A stretch of DNA of 64,000 nucleotides, from assembly GCF_965363235.1 (NCBI RefSeq), contig NC_134844.1, positions 21,744,646 to 21,808,645 of the forward strand. The letters run 5' to 3'. The stretch's first letter is position 1. Every line of letters starts with the position of its first letter. The notes beneath the pieces were generated by a model, which saw only the letters and a list, made by a program, of their open reading frames with translations, did no database searches and had not been told where the DNA came from. This DNA comes from Mytilus galloprovincialis. Its lineage: Eukaryota; Mollusca; Bivalvia; Mytilida; Mytilidae. Both the position numbers and the translations under genes were made by a program. Shown here in pieces: positions 26,801-37,601 of this stretch.

Positions 26801-29800
26801 TTCTGGTCTGTGCATCCCTCTGTTCATTTCTGTCTGTCCCGCTTCAGGTTAAAGTTTTTGGTCGAGGTAGTTTTTGATGAAGTTGAAGTCCAATCAACTT
26901 GAAACTTAGTACACATGTTTCCTATGATATGATCGTTCTTATTTTAATGCCAAATTAGAAAATTTCCCCCATTTTCACAGTCCACTGAACATAGAAAATG
27001 ATAGTGCAGATGGGGCATCTGTGCACTGGGGACACATTCTTGTTAAATTGTATTTTGCAAGAATTTTTAACATGTTATTGAAAATATATTTTTTTTTAAT
27101 TTATATCGTCTGCATTTAACCTAAAATACTTGAATCTCCTGATGTACTTGCAAATTTTCTTTTCTGATGCGATGCTTTCTCCGTGGTTGCTATATGTGAC
27201 ATCATGACGTCATAAATCTAAATTTAGTAACATTTTAATATTGACCACCATTATACGTATAAATAGAAACATAACATCAATATTCGTAAAATAGAAACAA
27301 GGTTGACAGATTCGTGAAATAAATTATGAAACATGTGATCATCATATCCAATGAAAACAGTAGAGTGCTACATCATATGTAATATAAGAAAATATTGTTT
27401 ACTTTATGGTTATGATGCATAATGGCATTTTGATTTTTTGATTTTACATTCATCATTTCTGCTCATGCCCAGTGAATTACATGTATGTAATGGGTATAAA
27501 TAAAGATCACCATGAAAATAGATTTACATATTACCTTTCGGAATGGAAACAACCTAAATTGAATGATATGCTAAAAACATTTATTTAAAAAAAAAGACAA
27601 ACTGTCAAAATATTATAATCGAGTTAAGTTGGAAGAGTGAAGAAATTTAAGTCTTACAGCTGATTTAATTGAGTGAGTAGGCAAAGGTAATATCTTTGGT
27701 TAGCTTGCTTGTTAGCTGAACCGTGAAGTCATTATTAGGTAAGGTATACTACCCTCCTTTCAAAGTAGCCTAGTTCAACAGACAGATATATTGATTATCT
27801 GGTGGACTATTCTACTCTTAAAGGAGGGTAGTTTACCTAACCTAATAATGACTTCACAGTTCAGCTAGCAAGCAAGCTAACCAAAGATATCACCTTTGCC
27901 TACACACCCAATGCAATCTGCTGTAAATGCAATCATTGTTTTGTATTATTTTAATCTCTACAAACACATATTTATATTGTATTTGATTAGTTCTATCTAC
28001 AAGAATTGTTTATATGTTTTAGTATTTATGCCTGCGCAGCAAGAGAGGGGATATTTAGCGTTATACTTGTCTGTTTGTACATTTGTTCCTAGATACATCC
28101 CAAAACTAGATTTGTAATCTAACTTTAATGTGCCTCAACCATCTGTTATGAAACTTATACACAATGCTCATTACATTTGTACAATTAATCACAGATCAAG
28201 TTTCAGTATTCTAGTTATGTCCCTTTATAATGTTATATGCAAGCAGGGGCATCATGTGTGTCCTATGATCACATTCTCCATTAATTTATTTCTCATTTCA
28301 GCTTCAGAAACTATTGTTTTCAGCAACTCTTTCACAAAATCCTGATAAACTACAACAGCTAAACCTTTTTCAACCAAAGTTATTTACTTCAGTATCTAAG
28401 GGAAGTAACTTACTTAAACCAGTGGATATGGTTATCTCCCCTGAAAAGACTACAGGGAAAGAACAAGAAGGTACATTATTTTATTGTATTGATTTTCTTG
28501 TTTGGCATTTAGATTTTAGATAGTATAATAGAAATTAAAGTGACTAATTTTTTCGTCACTTGTGGAATAGAGACTGAATCAAACAAAACTGACAATTTCA
28601 GATAAGGGCTATTCCAGAAAAAAATGTATGGGGGGGGGGGGGGGGGGGGGGGGGGGGTGGAAGGCACAATTTATTAATAATATGTGGGTGATGGGTTTCA
28701 AAGCAACTTTTCGCACTATAATGCACTATATTCTCAATTACAATTGTCTGGGTGGCGGGTGCTGACAAAAACTGCCTTCCAACCCCCCATACATTTTTTT
28801 CTGGAATAGCCCTTAAGTGATTATAAATTTGCTATTTGTGTGTGTAGTTCAAATTCATATTGCATACTAAACACATTTAAAGTATTTTAATAAGTTGTCT
28901 AAGCAAACTGAAAAATGACGAGATACTTTTCTCCTATTTCTTGGTAATGGGATTTGAGTGTAAAATTGCATGTGTTCTTACAGTATTTTATTTGATTTTA
29001 GATACACTAAATGAAATTGACAATAGTAAAGAGGACGGAAAGAGCGGAGAATTCATTGGTAAATACACCACTCCTGCTGGACTTACTGTAAGTTTTTATA
29101 TGATAGGAAAATTCAAAACTGCATAACTCACATTAAGTTTTATTTTTACAACCAAATGGAGGACTCCGTTATGATCTTTATTAAGTGTTATTATAGAAAA
29201 ATGCATAGTTTATAAAATCATTGCAAAAGTAAGACCCTGTAAAAAATGACAAAAGTAAAAACCTAGTTAAAGTGATGACACAGTCATCACAAAAGCAGAA
29301 CTTTATATAAATCCAGAAATATTATGAAAGTATGGATATTTTTCTTTAGACAGTAAAATTTTGACCACCAATGTAGATAATTTTATTAAAGGAAGATGCA
29401 TTTAGATTTCTTAGGAAAGTCAAAGAGGTCTAAAGTTAATGTTGACTAATATAGAATTTATTTTTACAGGAATACTATGTTGAATGTGCTGCAGCACAGA
29501 AGCCATTAGCTGTTCTTCATTTCCTTCATAATGTTAACTTTCGTAACATCTTATGTTTTACCAACTCTGTGGAAGCTACTCACAGGTAAGTAACTGATAA
29601 ATAGTTATTACAAGTTTTTGGGATACGATTGCTTTCAAGCAATCTGTAGACTTATACCGGTGGCTCAGAGCATTGCCCTCACGTCAATCCTTTTATTCTA
29701 AACATTAAGGAACATCTCAGATTCTTATGATTGTCTTGCTTTAAAAGGTAAAAACAAACAAAGGGATTGAACTACTTTCCTATAATGTTCTTTTCATAAT

Positions 29801-32800
29801 CTTCATGTTTGATAATTCCCTTGACTTATATGCGTGTTTTTAACAACGCTGAAAATCAGAATTAAGCAGTATTTATATTTAGTGTTTTTATAAATTTAGA
29901 AACACGTCGGAGGGAATTCCCAGTTTTGATAAAATGCGAGAGTTCTTTGAATTCTGATAAATCTATTTCTGTCATATAAGAACTGAAGTGGAGTTTTTCT
30001 TATATGTTACCGTTATGAAACTGATATTTGAGATTGTACTTCCATAAAGAAATAGAGAACCATCTAGGTCGTTTAATAAACATTTAATATACGTTCTTGC
30101 TCCAGGGTTTGTTTTGGAATTATGCGCATGCGTATAGTTTCTTGACTTCAAGGGGTTTTAGTAGTGTTGTTCCGATGATCGGAATAAGTCGGAAATCAGT
30201 TGGTTGGGCCTCACGATGTCGATAATCGATTGGGATTTTGTTCAATCGATTGTCGCTATAGTTTCCGGACTTTTTGTGTATCAACTTCCGGTCCGTTTGC
30301 GGTTTGAATTTTATTTGCTCAGTCAAACAAATTGCAACAAAAAATATCAGTGGATGACAATAACAATGTCAAACATCCTATAATTAAAGACAAAACCATT
30401 TTTTCCCCTTTAAAACGTGACAAAAGTATTGACTATATATATACAGATTGATCTTTAAAATAAATAACTTTGTATGAAATACTCTCTCAATACCGGATAC
30501 TTGTTACTTGAGAGCGTACATGAAATCCTTCAGATTTTAGACAAAATAATTTCTTTACTTCATTAGAGCGTGTCGCAAATTGCCTTTTATTAATGTTTTA
30601 TCCATTAGTAGCGTCAAAAGCGTCATATTCCTTCCCAAATTGCTTGTCAAACATCGATTATGTTTGTAAATTTTCTGAAATTTGTCCGCCATTGAAATAC
30701 ACTAGAATCACGGATCGGATACGGTTCAACTATGTAATAATTCCGCATTTTTGCAATTATAAGTTCAGACGCTCGCTTGACACAATTGACAGAAAAATGA
30801 TGATCATAAAGTGAAAAAAAAGCATTCTACACGAATTAACAGACATTGGCTGGATCCTCTTTGTTTACTGTATATATTTCAATGCAAATGCATTGTTTTA
30901 TTTTTTTCTGTTAATCTTAAATTTCTTAAAATAAAATACTTTATATATATCTTTTCTTACTGTGAAACATTCAAATGTTTATACTGCTAAGTTATTGAAA
31001 TTATAATGTGAGTTACACCATTGAAATTTAGAAAAGTTAGTGTCACTCTTGGTAATTAATGTTGTAATTATGAGATAAAATATGTTCAATCTGAATCTGG
31101 ATTCTAATTAATTCATTTTTATAATTGCTAAATAAAATATGAAAAGGAAACAGAAGATCAAATATTAACATATAAAACTCTGCAATGAAATGGAATATAT
31201 ACATTAGACATGACCAATGAGACTAAAATGCATGATTTCATTTAAAAAAAGGGCAAAGTATTCTGATGCGATTATAACCGATAGTCGGTTGGTTGCTGTC
31301 AAACGATTGTAATAGATAATCGGTTGGTAATTTCAACCGATTATCCAACACTAGGTTTTAGATTGAATGGTTGCTCTGGATTCCCCACTCAATTAACTAA
31401 TTTATAACTCATGGGATCTTTTCTATGTATGTCTGCTATTGAGGGTTATTGTTGTTGCATAATTTTAAATCATATGCATCATTTAAATTAAAATAAATGT
31501 AGTCGGCATTGTAGAGCACCCCTTCAGGCGAAATGGAGTCTTCCATATTATCGTTTCGAGTTGTCTCCCTCTCGGAAGTAACTTCCGTGAATTCTGAATC
31601 AATAACAACACGTCGAGTATTAGCTCGTTCTGTCAATAAACGTCGTATTATATTAAAAACGATCGCAATTTAAACCGATAAAAGTGTACGGAAAGGAGTT
31701 ATGATCACTGACCCAAAGGAAATTAAATATTTAAAGTTAGGAATGGGATTCCTCCTAGAATTAACGTACAGGAAAATAGGTGATAAGATACGAAGTGAAA
31801 TACCTTCTCTCACTCTGAGTCTCAGTGACTTCTGTGGAAAGTAAACTTGGAATTGTTAGTACAAAAATAAAACACAATAGGCCTAATTACATTGTTCATA
31901 CACTTTTATCCGGATTTGGCTATTTTGTAACTATTTTACATGTGCAGTTGAATTAGTTTTGAAAATAATATTATCCTGCTACATGTATACATGTGTCAAT
32001 GAAACAACGGCAATCGTATCCCTCAGAGCAATCTGCTGAGCTGCTCTTTGATTATACGCTTGTGTACGGAAGAAATTATGGTATAAAGATGTCTGCCTGT
32101 CATCAACATGTCTGACAATAACCAACAAATTACTTCAACTGATTTGCTTGAAACTTTGGTGAATTGTTCATATTGATCGACTTAAGCTCTATTTAGATTT
32201 TGGATTTTAAGTTCCTGATTTAATGGATTTTATTCATAAAAAAGGGGGTATTTTCTAGTTTTTCATGAAATTTTGGTGACTGGTTTATATCTATAAAAAT
32301 AACCTCCCTTTAGCTTTGTATAAATTTCTGATGTGACAGTCATGACAGTGGAGTGTAATGGATCTTTATACGTTGAAAAAATAATGGGTGTATCATGTGC
32401 TCATGGAGCAGCTGTTTATTATTATATTATGTTTTATCAATTACATAACAGCATTATATGAGGTTTAATTATTTGTTTGCCAACTCAGGCACTTACAGGA
32501 TAATTTGTTGGCTAATCATTACAGTATATTAGCTTTGTAACATTTTATTTTACCTCACTTTACCAGAGGTCATGTGAAATATTACATCTTCAACTTCATC
32601 TGTCGCCATAACATAGATTAACGTTTCACATTAGATGCATATCTTGTTTTTCTTAACAAAAAATATAAAACCAAATCTGATTGACATTGTTTCTTTCTAA
32701 GTGTCTTTGCATAGGTGCTGATTGTCCATTACTGGTTTCCAGATTTGTTATACTTTAAAAAGTATCTTCTGAAAAATATTAAATCTCTTAGAACCAAATT

Positions 32801-35800
32801 TTTGGTGTGTACTCTCTTGAATATCATTGAGAAATATAGATTCTACCAATGCATCGAGTGTGATACAATATTTATTCACTCGAGACAGTTAAATTTTCAA
32901 ATTTAAAACGTGAGGCACGCCCAGCGTTTTAAATATTTAAAATTTAACTGTCGAGAGTGGATAAATATCGTATTACACAAGATTTGGTGGTAGAATCTGT
33001 TTCTCTAATGATTATAAAACAATATGCAGACAAATGTATTTCTTCTTTTCAAATATCTGAAAAAAGATGTGTTCTTTCTATGTAACGTCATCAGGCATGG
33101 TCTCCATTTTTTCATGCCGTCACAATAGTAAATTCAGAGGAAAGCAAGAACATTCGACGTCATAATCGGATTTTAACCAATGAAGAACTGAGATCAAACG
33201 ATCCACACGTTGATTAAATTTTTTATACAATAGGTGCAGAAAGGAATAAATTGACGAAGAATTAGAGAAAACAATATAACTACTTGTTTAAAAAGAAAAC
33301 TAGAGGTCTTCAATGATAGACAAGTGTGTAGAAAGTATTACAATATAAGGTATACATGTGAGCTATTGATGATAAATTATTTCCATTATTTCAGGTTATA
33401 TCATCTTATAAAACTTGTTGGTGGTATAGAAGTACGAGAGTTTTTATCAGGTCTACACACAGCTAAACGTAACCGAATACTACAACAGTTCTCTAAAGGA
33501 AAGATAGACATGTAAGATTTATATTGTTTACTTTAAAGTATCTTGGAGATTTATTTGTGCCTACATTGCCTATGGGAGCATTAAGTGTTACCCCTTGAAT
33601 GCCCTTCTGTCTCCCCCATTTCATTTCCACAATCTATCTTAAGTTTGCCTCATCAAAATTTTATAAAACTCTTACTCAATCCTAAAAAACACAATATGCA
33701 GACGAAGTTCAAGTTCTACAGTTATGCCCCTTTTCTACTATGAAAATTTCAAAGATTGAGTGGAGCATCTGTGTCCTCAGATACAGTCTTCTTTTATTTT
33801 TTTTTTAATTTTCAGTCTGTAAATAAATAAATAAGCAAAGTTATCTACCATTTCTGATAAATCGATATATCTTGAAGTAAATTTGTTATTTAAATGGTAA
33901 ACCCATATGAAAGGTCATTAATCAGGTAAAATCTCAAGAAAAACAACTTTGAGAAGTAGGAACCTAATTGTTGAATGACCTATAAGGAACAAATTGACTG
34001 ATGAAAATATATATATATATATTGGTCAGAAATATATGCATCATTGTTTTTACTTCTTAAAATTATTTAAGTTTTGTCATGCCAAGATTCCTTTGTAGTA
34101 CAGAGAAAAAGAATTGGTGATTTTATCTAGTTTCTAACTTCAGGGAAAACCATTCTTACATTTTTAACCAAAATATTCTATTATTTTCTTTCAGAGTTAT
34201 TTGTTCTGATGCCATGGCTAGAGGTATGGATGTAGAGAATGTCAAGTATGTGATATCTTATGATCCTCCACCATTTATAAAGACGTACATACACAGAGTG
34301 GGAAGAACAGCTAGAGCTGGAAAAGTTGGCACAGCTATTACTATGTTACAGAAGAAAGAGGTGAATTTACCATATTCTATGCTACATAAACCTTTTTTAC
34401 TTTTTAATTGGCTCACCTGCCCAAAATGTGAGCTTTTCTCATCATCATTTGGTGTCTGTTACAGTGACTTGACTGTTCGTGTTGCTCTCCGACTATTGCA
34501 ACTCATTCAAAATTCTGACCAAATTGCAATTTGTTTAATAAAACCTAAGTGTTCAATTGGTCAGAAATTTGAACAAACTGTTCAGTCAAAATGTGAAAGT
34601 GCAAGGTGATAAAATAAAACATACTTACAATCCTATAAGACTTTAACTCCACTTTAATGTTGTTGTGACAAAATCAGTCTAACAGTTTGTATAGATATTT
34701 TATAGTCATTACCATGCGAAAGCTGAAATGTTGTAATTTTGAATTACTTTAAAAATGTCCAAACTTAGCTTTCAAATAATTTTTCTTTCGAAAAGTCTTC
34801 TTTATTCATTAGAATCAGACTTTATGTGAATAACAACATCATATATTCAGAAAAATATGTGTAAAATAACAATATGTTATTGATAAGTTTCCATGGGAAG
34901 ATAACCCAAAAAAAGTATTCTTCCGAAATAAAGACTTTTTGAAAGAAAAAATTATTTATCTCCCGATGGAAACTTCCCACAAACATATTGTAATTTCACA
35001 CATATTTTACTGAATATGAAATGTTTTAATTCACATAATGTCTGATTCTTATTAATATAGAAGACTTTCCGAAAGAAAAACTACTTGAAAGCTTAGTTTG
35101 GACATTTTTATAGCAATTCAAAATAACAACATTTCACCTTTAGTATGGTAATGACTATAAAATATCTATACGAACTGTTAGACTGATTTTGTCACAACAA
35201 CATTGAAGTTGAGTTAAAGTCTTATAGAATTGTAAGGCAAATTAAAATTAATTGATAGATTTTCATCCTCGCCCACCCTCTGAAATCGTCCTGCCCCGAT
35301 TTTTTTTAAATTATAAAATTAAGCCCCAGCTTGTCTGGCAAAACAGCTGTTTGACGTCAGAGTAATCTCGGACTACTTGCATAAGTACCAACTCTATTAT
35401 TTTCAACACTGTTTGAGTTTTTATTTTATTCTGTACTCATAATATTTGTGTTGCATACCAATGCATTTGCTTCATTTTATGGGACTACAAACCATCGTTT
35501 AGAAACCCAAATACATTTGGTGTAGGTAGTCCAACTGAAGAGAACATTTCTCACACGTTTTTGTTGTTTCGTTTTTAAAGCCGCAATTAATAGATATATA
35601 TATTTAAGGATTTGAAAAATTATGTAAGATTCCTCATACTTGTGTATACATGATATAAGCTTATTATTACACTTGCATATATATGAAGAACTCGTCACAA
35701 AAGGGTTTCATATGAAATAAAATTTTAAAAATAAAATCCTCCCACCCGCCCCATTTTTTTCAAAAATTTGGATGAAAATCTACTAATTAATTTTAGTTGG

Positions 35801-37500
35801 CCTAAGTATTTTAGTATATCACCTTGCACTTTCATGACTTGGATGTGGTTTTCTACAGCAGTTTGTTCCTATTTCTGACCGGTTGAACAGTTTGGTTTTA
35901 TAAAACAAATTGCAATTTGGTCAGAATTTTGAATAAGTTGCAATATGTGGAGAGCAACACTAACAGTCAAGTCACAGTAAAATCTTTTCCTCTGATACTA
36001 CTGGTCCACATTTAACCAAACTATGCCACATCATTATATAGGTATCTTGTTAAAAATGTTTTATGATCTGGCCTGCCAGCCAATATGGCTAAAAATGGAA
36101 CATAATGTTAAAATGCATGTTTTGTCTATCATCGTAAAATTGCTATGAACAGAAAAAAATCTGATAGATGCAGATATTTTCAGAATGTTGAGATTTATCT
36201 GTTGTCCATTTACTTCAAAACTGTCAGATGAATTATAGGAGCTACTAGATAAAGTTATTTGAACTAAAAAAAATACATTTAAATATAAATTATGCCAAAA
36301 AACATGCAAGAAATATTTAGATTGACATCACTATTGAAAGGAAACTTTTGCCATGTTTAAATTGTTGCAATTTAAGATGGGAAAATTTAATTGAAAAATC
36401 TTTCTGCCAAAAAAAATCGAATCTGTAGTCACACCTACTATACAAAAATTAAACCAAATCTATTGGTTAGAAAAATTGACCAAGGATGTCAAAGATTTTG
36501 AAATTTTGTTGAAATATTTTCAGTTTTTCCACTTTAAGAAGATGACAAGAGAAGCTGGTAAAACATCTGTGAAGGAATTAAAAGTAACCAAAGCAGATTT
36601 ACAACCAATGGTTCCAGCATTCCAGGAAGCATTAGAAAAGTTACAAGAAGTTTTACAGGTATAACTTCCGATTTGTCAAACTGGTTTATGTTTTATTTAA
36701 GAATTGAATGCTTCTTTTTGTAAATTTATTGGGGTGTAAAAGCGTTGACCGAAGTACATTTTGTATGAAGCGCGGAAACGCTTCATTCTAAAAATGTACG
36801 CACGGTCAACGCTTTTACAACCCTATAAAGTTACAAAAAGAAGCATTCAATACTTATAATTACATTTTTTAGCTATGATCATGAAAACACGAATTTTATA
36901 TATTTTATTATTTAATTCACCTGTGCACTTTTTTGTTGGAGCACGTGTTACCATGAATGAAAAGTTGTATTGAGCAATGCAACTGCTTACGGAATAACAC
37001 GAGATGTGCAGTTAGCCAATCAGAATAAAATATTATAATGAAACATACATCTAATGTAATTATTTATGTGTATTTGACATTGTTTACATTTGCATTTAAA
37101 AGTCAGTTTTTTTTTTATATATATATGAAACAAAATTGTTTAAAGGTATGTTAAGAATGTAATAACAATTTTATCAAGTAAATATGGGGTTTTGATTATT
37201 TACAAAATTGATGAAGTTTTCAGACCAATGACATGTATAAATTGACACAGGAAATGTTTCCATTCACTTTGTCATCAACATAAAAAATATTAAAAATCAA
37301 CAGAAGTAATCAATTTGTAAAGGATGACTTGGACTTGGTACAAATATAACAGTTGAGAATAATTTTCATAATTCATCAATCTTTAAACAAACACCTATAT
37401 CTACACATATAAAATAGGGACTAAATAAATTGTTTTGAAACTTATAATATATCAATTTTCATTATAGGTCGAAAAAATGAAGAGAAAATCCAAAGGATGA
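11846..37500 (+). CDS. DDX51: DDX51: DEAD-box ATP-dependent RNA helicase, 16 coding exons, 762 aa
   Basis: DDX51 (yeast Dbp6) is a nucleolar helicase for large-subunit pre-rRNA processing. Exons: 11846-11868, 13833-14553, 16095-16245, 16703-16848, 17865-17981, 18970-19031, 22369-22477, 25804-25919, 26539-26560, 28302-28470, 29002-29087, 29470-29585, 33395-33511, 34195-34360, 36524-36658, 37468-37500. All junctions are GT-AG and phases agree throughout. Exon 1 encodes MSLFHINR, as in the short conserved vertebrate start. Exon 2 is a charged Lys/Glu/Ser-rich tail, longer than in human (666 aa). VLPEWLADP precedes the core; Q-motif Gln about 300; APTGSGKT 331-338; TPGR 421-424; DEAD 446-449; SAT 496-498; [10 protein letters not shown] 685-694. 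All core motifs are intact. Introns are packed with transposons, and exons 1, 9 and 16 are very short (23, 22 and 33 nt). Confidence 0.96.
12185..12490. repeat. Probable dispersed repeat in DDX51 intron 1
   Basis: TGACGAAT-A/C-ACAGTAA phrases recur at about 12221 and 12389, with GACGGTAA-type motifs on both strands. The limits are not clear. Open frames across it are not genes. Confidence 0.35.
12935..13040 (+). repeat. Degraded copy of the CTCCAGTCATGTTTCA repeat
   Basis: Shares GTCCAGTCATGTTTCA, GATTCCCT and CTAAATCC with the copies at 15030-15140 and 53719-53847. It is the most decayed of the three and lies in DDX51 intron 1. Confidence 0.55.
13403..13644. mobile_element. MITE, 242 bp, TA target sites, CAGC ends (copy 1)
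   Basis: The left end CAGCGAATTTCCTAATGC and right end (reverse complement CAGCTGATTTCTTAAAGC) form inverted repeats of about 65 bp that include GGCTTGGTTGCTTTG. TA flanks both ends (13401-13402 and 13645-13646). CAG termini with TA sites suggest the Tc1/mariner superfamily. It has no coding capacity and lies in DDX51 intron 1. A second copy is at 16900-17375. Confidence 0.8.
15030..15140 (+). repeat. Copy of the CTCCAGTCATG repeat
   Basis: Contains GGGGCCTACTCCAGTCATGC, CAGTGATTCCCTATATAA and CTAAATCAGCCTCTGC, as in the better-delimited copy at 53719-53847. It lies in DDX51 intron 2. Confidence 0.65.
15254..15804. mobile_element. Non-autonomous element with TTAA target sites
   Basis: TTAA flanks both ends (15250-15253 and 15805-15808). 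Termini are GGAGGCTCGAGGGT and, reverse-complemented, GGGGGTTCGCGGGT. TTAA duplication is the hallmark of piggyBac and Kolobok elements. The 551-bp interior is AT-rich with no transposase frame. It lies in DDX51 intron 2. Confidence 0.7.
16900..17375. mobile_element. MITE copy 2, split by a nested repeat
   Basis: Same family as 13403-13644, with TA sites at 16898-16899 and 17376-17377. Sequence outside the nested insertion (16939-17155) is nearly identical to copy 1, so both copies are fairly young. It lies in DDX51 intron 4. Confidence 0.85.
16939..17155 (+). mobile_element. Nested ATGTGGTATGATTGCC-family insertion with 7-bp target duplication
   Basis: This 217-bp insert (GAAGATGTGGTATGATTGCC onward, including GGCCTTCAACAATGAGCAAA) interrupts the MITE. 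TTTGGTT is duplicated at 16932-16938 and 17156-17162. The family is abundant in mussel DNA; its class (SINE-like or other) is not settled here. Confidence 0.8.
19612..20049 (+). repeat. AGGGGCATTATGTTTTCTGG dispersed repeat, copy 1
   Basis: Starts TATGCCCCACCTACAATAGT and ends GTGGGGCATTCGTGTAC...ACATTCTTGTT. It contains an internal direct repeat (GGTTAAAGTTTTTGGTCAAG at about 19682 and 19853). Other copies: 21253-21702, 26774-27047, and a fragment at 40850-40960. It lies in DDX51 intron 6. Confidence 0.8.
20826..20945. repeat. Foldback repeat with GACGT-CAACAGCTGTT arms
   Basis: The left arm ATAGTTTGAGATTAATCTGA and right arm (reverse complement GTAGTCCGAGATTCCTCTGA) pair imperfectly over about 45 bp. 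The right arm (CCCCAGCTTGTC-GGCAAAA) recurs at about 35325-35377, so this is a dispersed family. Confidence 0.65.
21253..21702 (+). repeat. AGGGGCATTATGTTTTCTGG dispersed repeat, copy 2
   Basis: Same family as 19612-20049, with the internal duplication of the GGTTAAAGTTTTTGGTCA segment. Lies inside the 20388-22328 element. Confidence 0.8.
22657..23616. mobile_element. pogo/Tc1-like non-autonomous element (CAGT-ACTCTC ends)
   Basis: The left end CAGTCGACTCTCGTTATCTC and right end (reverse complement CAGTTAACTCTCTTTGTCTC) form inverted termini, followed by CGAA/CGAG-rich subterminal sequence. TA follows the right end; the left flank is CA, so the target duplication is decayed. The end sequence resembles pogo/Tigger-type termini. 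The 960-bp interior has no transposase that I can recognise. DDX51 intron 7. Confidence 0.6.
23895..24185 (+). repeat. CAGTTAAGCTGC dispersed repeat, copy with an empty site
   Basis: Matches 51350-51850: AAGCAGTTAAGCTGC, TGTTCTACCCATTAAATGC, GTTTTGAAGTTACACATAGG and GTTGGCGGCAATTTCAAATT are shared. This copy has a single TTATTATC (23975-23982), where the other copy carries a 29-bp palindromic insertion. Confidence 0.8.
24207..25306. mobile_element. Possible hAT-like element (CAGGGCTTTC ends)
   Basis: CAGGGCTTTC at 24207 and its reverse complement ending at 25306 are the only clear inverted termini. The right part contains GGACCCCCAGACCCCCTG. I could not find a matching target duplication, so the limits are tentative. 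DDX51 intron 7. Confidence 0.4.
26539..26560 (+). other. DDX51: DDX51 exon 9, a 22-nt microexon
   Basis: TTTTCAG precedes and GTAAGT follows. It encodes SKHMEIP plus one base of the preceding Arg. It keeps the frame between exon 8 (ends AG) and exon 10 (starts CTT CAG AAA). Skipping it would shift the frame before the SAT motif. Confidence 0.85.
26581..26715. repeat. Foldback repeat in DDX51 intron 9
   Basis: Arms carry GGACTTT, then GTCAATA and GTTATATATG, in inverted orientation around a centre near 26648. About 50 bp per arm with mismatches. It starts 20 bp after the exon 9 donor. Confidence 0.6.
26774..27047 (+). repeat. AGGGGCATTATGTTTTCTGG dispersed repeat, copy 3
   Basis: A shorter copy with one internal unit: TATGCCCCATTTATGGGCAT at the start and GGACACATTCTTGTTA at the end. 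Confidence 0.75.
27657..27923. mobile_element. MITE, 267 bp, ~110-bp inverted arms, TA sites
   Basis: CAGCTGATTTAATTGAGTGA at the left pairs with the reverse complement of the right end (CAGCAGATTGCATTGGGTGT). Arms continue through GGCAAAGGT-ATATCTTTGG and TGAAGTCATTATTAGG to GGAGGGTAG-like sequence. TA flanks both ends (27655-27656 and 27924-27925). It shares CTTTGGTTAGCTTG with the 13403 and 16900 MITEs, so the families are probably related. DDX51 intron 9. Confidence 0.85.
28605..28813. mobile_element. MITE, 209 bp, AGGGCTATTCCAG ends, with a 28-G run
   Basis: The left end AGGGCTATTCCAGAAAAAAA and its reverse complement at the right are flanked by TA (28603-28604 and 28814-28815). An uninterrupted run of 28 G (28630-28657) sits just inside the left arm, where the right arm has only six C. 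DDX51 intron 10. Confidence 0.8.
30162..31353. mobile_element. hAT-type non-autonomous element with perfect 8-bp target duplication
   Basis: TAGTGTTG at 30162 and CAACACTA ending at 31353 are the termini. GGTTTTAG is duplicated exactly on both sides (30154-30161 and 31354-31361). Subterminal sequence is rich in ATCGGTTG/CGATTATC phrases in both orientations. The 1.19-kb interior has no recognisable transposase. DDX51 intron 12. Confidence 0.88.
32825..33010. repeat. Foldback repeat in DDX51 intron 12
   Basis: Arms of about 85 bp include AGATTCTACCA, ATATTTAT-CACTC and GACAGTTAAATTTT, inverted around a centre near 32920 (GGCACGCCC). A MITE-like structure; the target site is not clear. Confidence 0.7.
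34459..35980. repeat. 1.5-kb inverted repeat in DDX51 intron 14
   Basis: Outer arms (34459-34615 with 35820-35980) share ACAGTGACTTGACTG, GTTGCTCTCC, CAAATTGCAATTTG and GTGCAAGGTGATA. Inner arms (34635-34900 with 34960-35235) share GTTGTTGTGACAAAATCAGT and AAAATATCTATA-type sequence. The centre is near 34930. The right side is interrupted by a 567-bp element. Transcribed as intron it could fold into a long imperfect hairpin. Confidence 0.75.
35236..35802. mobile_element. Nested element with TAA target sites (PIF/Harbinger-like)
   Basis: The left end GGCAAATTAAAATTAATT and right end (reverse complement GGCCAACTAAAATTAATT) extend to about 33 bp, including AGATTTTCATCC. TAA flanks both sides (35233-35235 and 35803-35805). 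A 3-bp TWA site suggests PIF/Harbinger. It splits the right arm of the 34459-35980 inverted repeat and contains a piece of the GCCCCAGCTTGTC repeat. No transposase seen. Confidence 0.7.
36701..36855. repeat. Foldback repeat in DDX51 intron 15
   Basis: Arms of about 75 bp contain ATTGAATGCTTCTTTTTGTA and GTAAAAGCGTTGACCG in inverted copies around GAAGCGCGGAAACGCTTC. It starts 42 bp after the exon 15 donor. Confidence 0.75.
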
Positions 37501-37595
37501 AAGACTAAAGACAGCATTTGTCAGGAAGTGACAAGGGAGATAATTAACATTATGCATGCATTACATTTTACATTTAAATTACTATGCATTTAAGA

Positions 37596-37601
37596 AATAA
37601 A
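37596..37601 (+). terminator. DDX51: DDX51 poly(A) signal AATAAA
   Basis: AATAAA about 95 bp past the DDX51 stop codon, in AT-rich sequence on the coding strand. The first consensus hexamer downstream of the gene. Confidence 0.65.

Noticed and set aside
29614-32030. GGGATACGATTGC at 29620 and its reverse complement near 32010 as ends of a 2.4-kb element
   Set aside because: Only 13 bp match, with no continued similarity or target duplication, so it could be chance.
34361-34609. Continuation of DDX51 exon 14 past 34360
   Set aside because: The frame runs on by chance into intron repeat sequence; the GTGAAT donor after KKE and the conserved FFHFKKM exon downstream define the junction.
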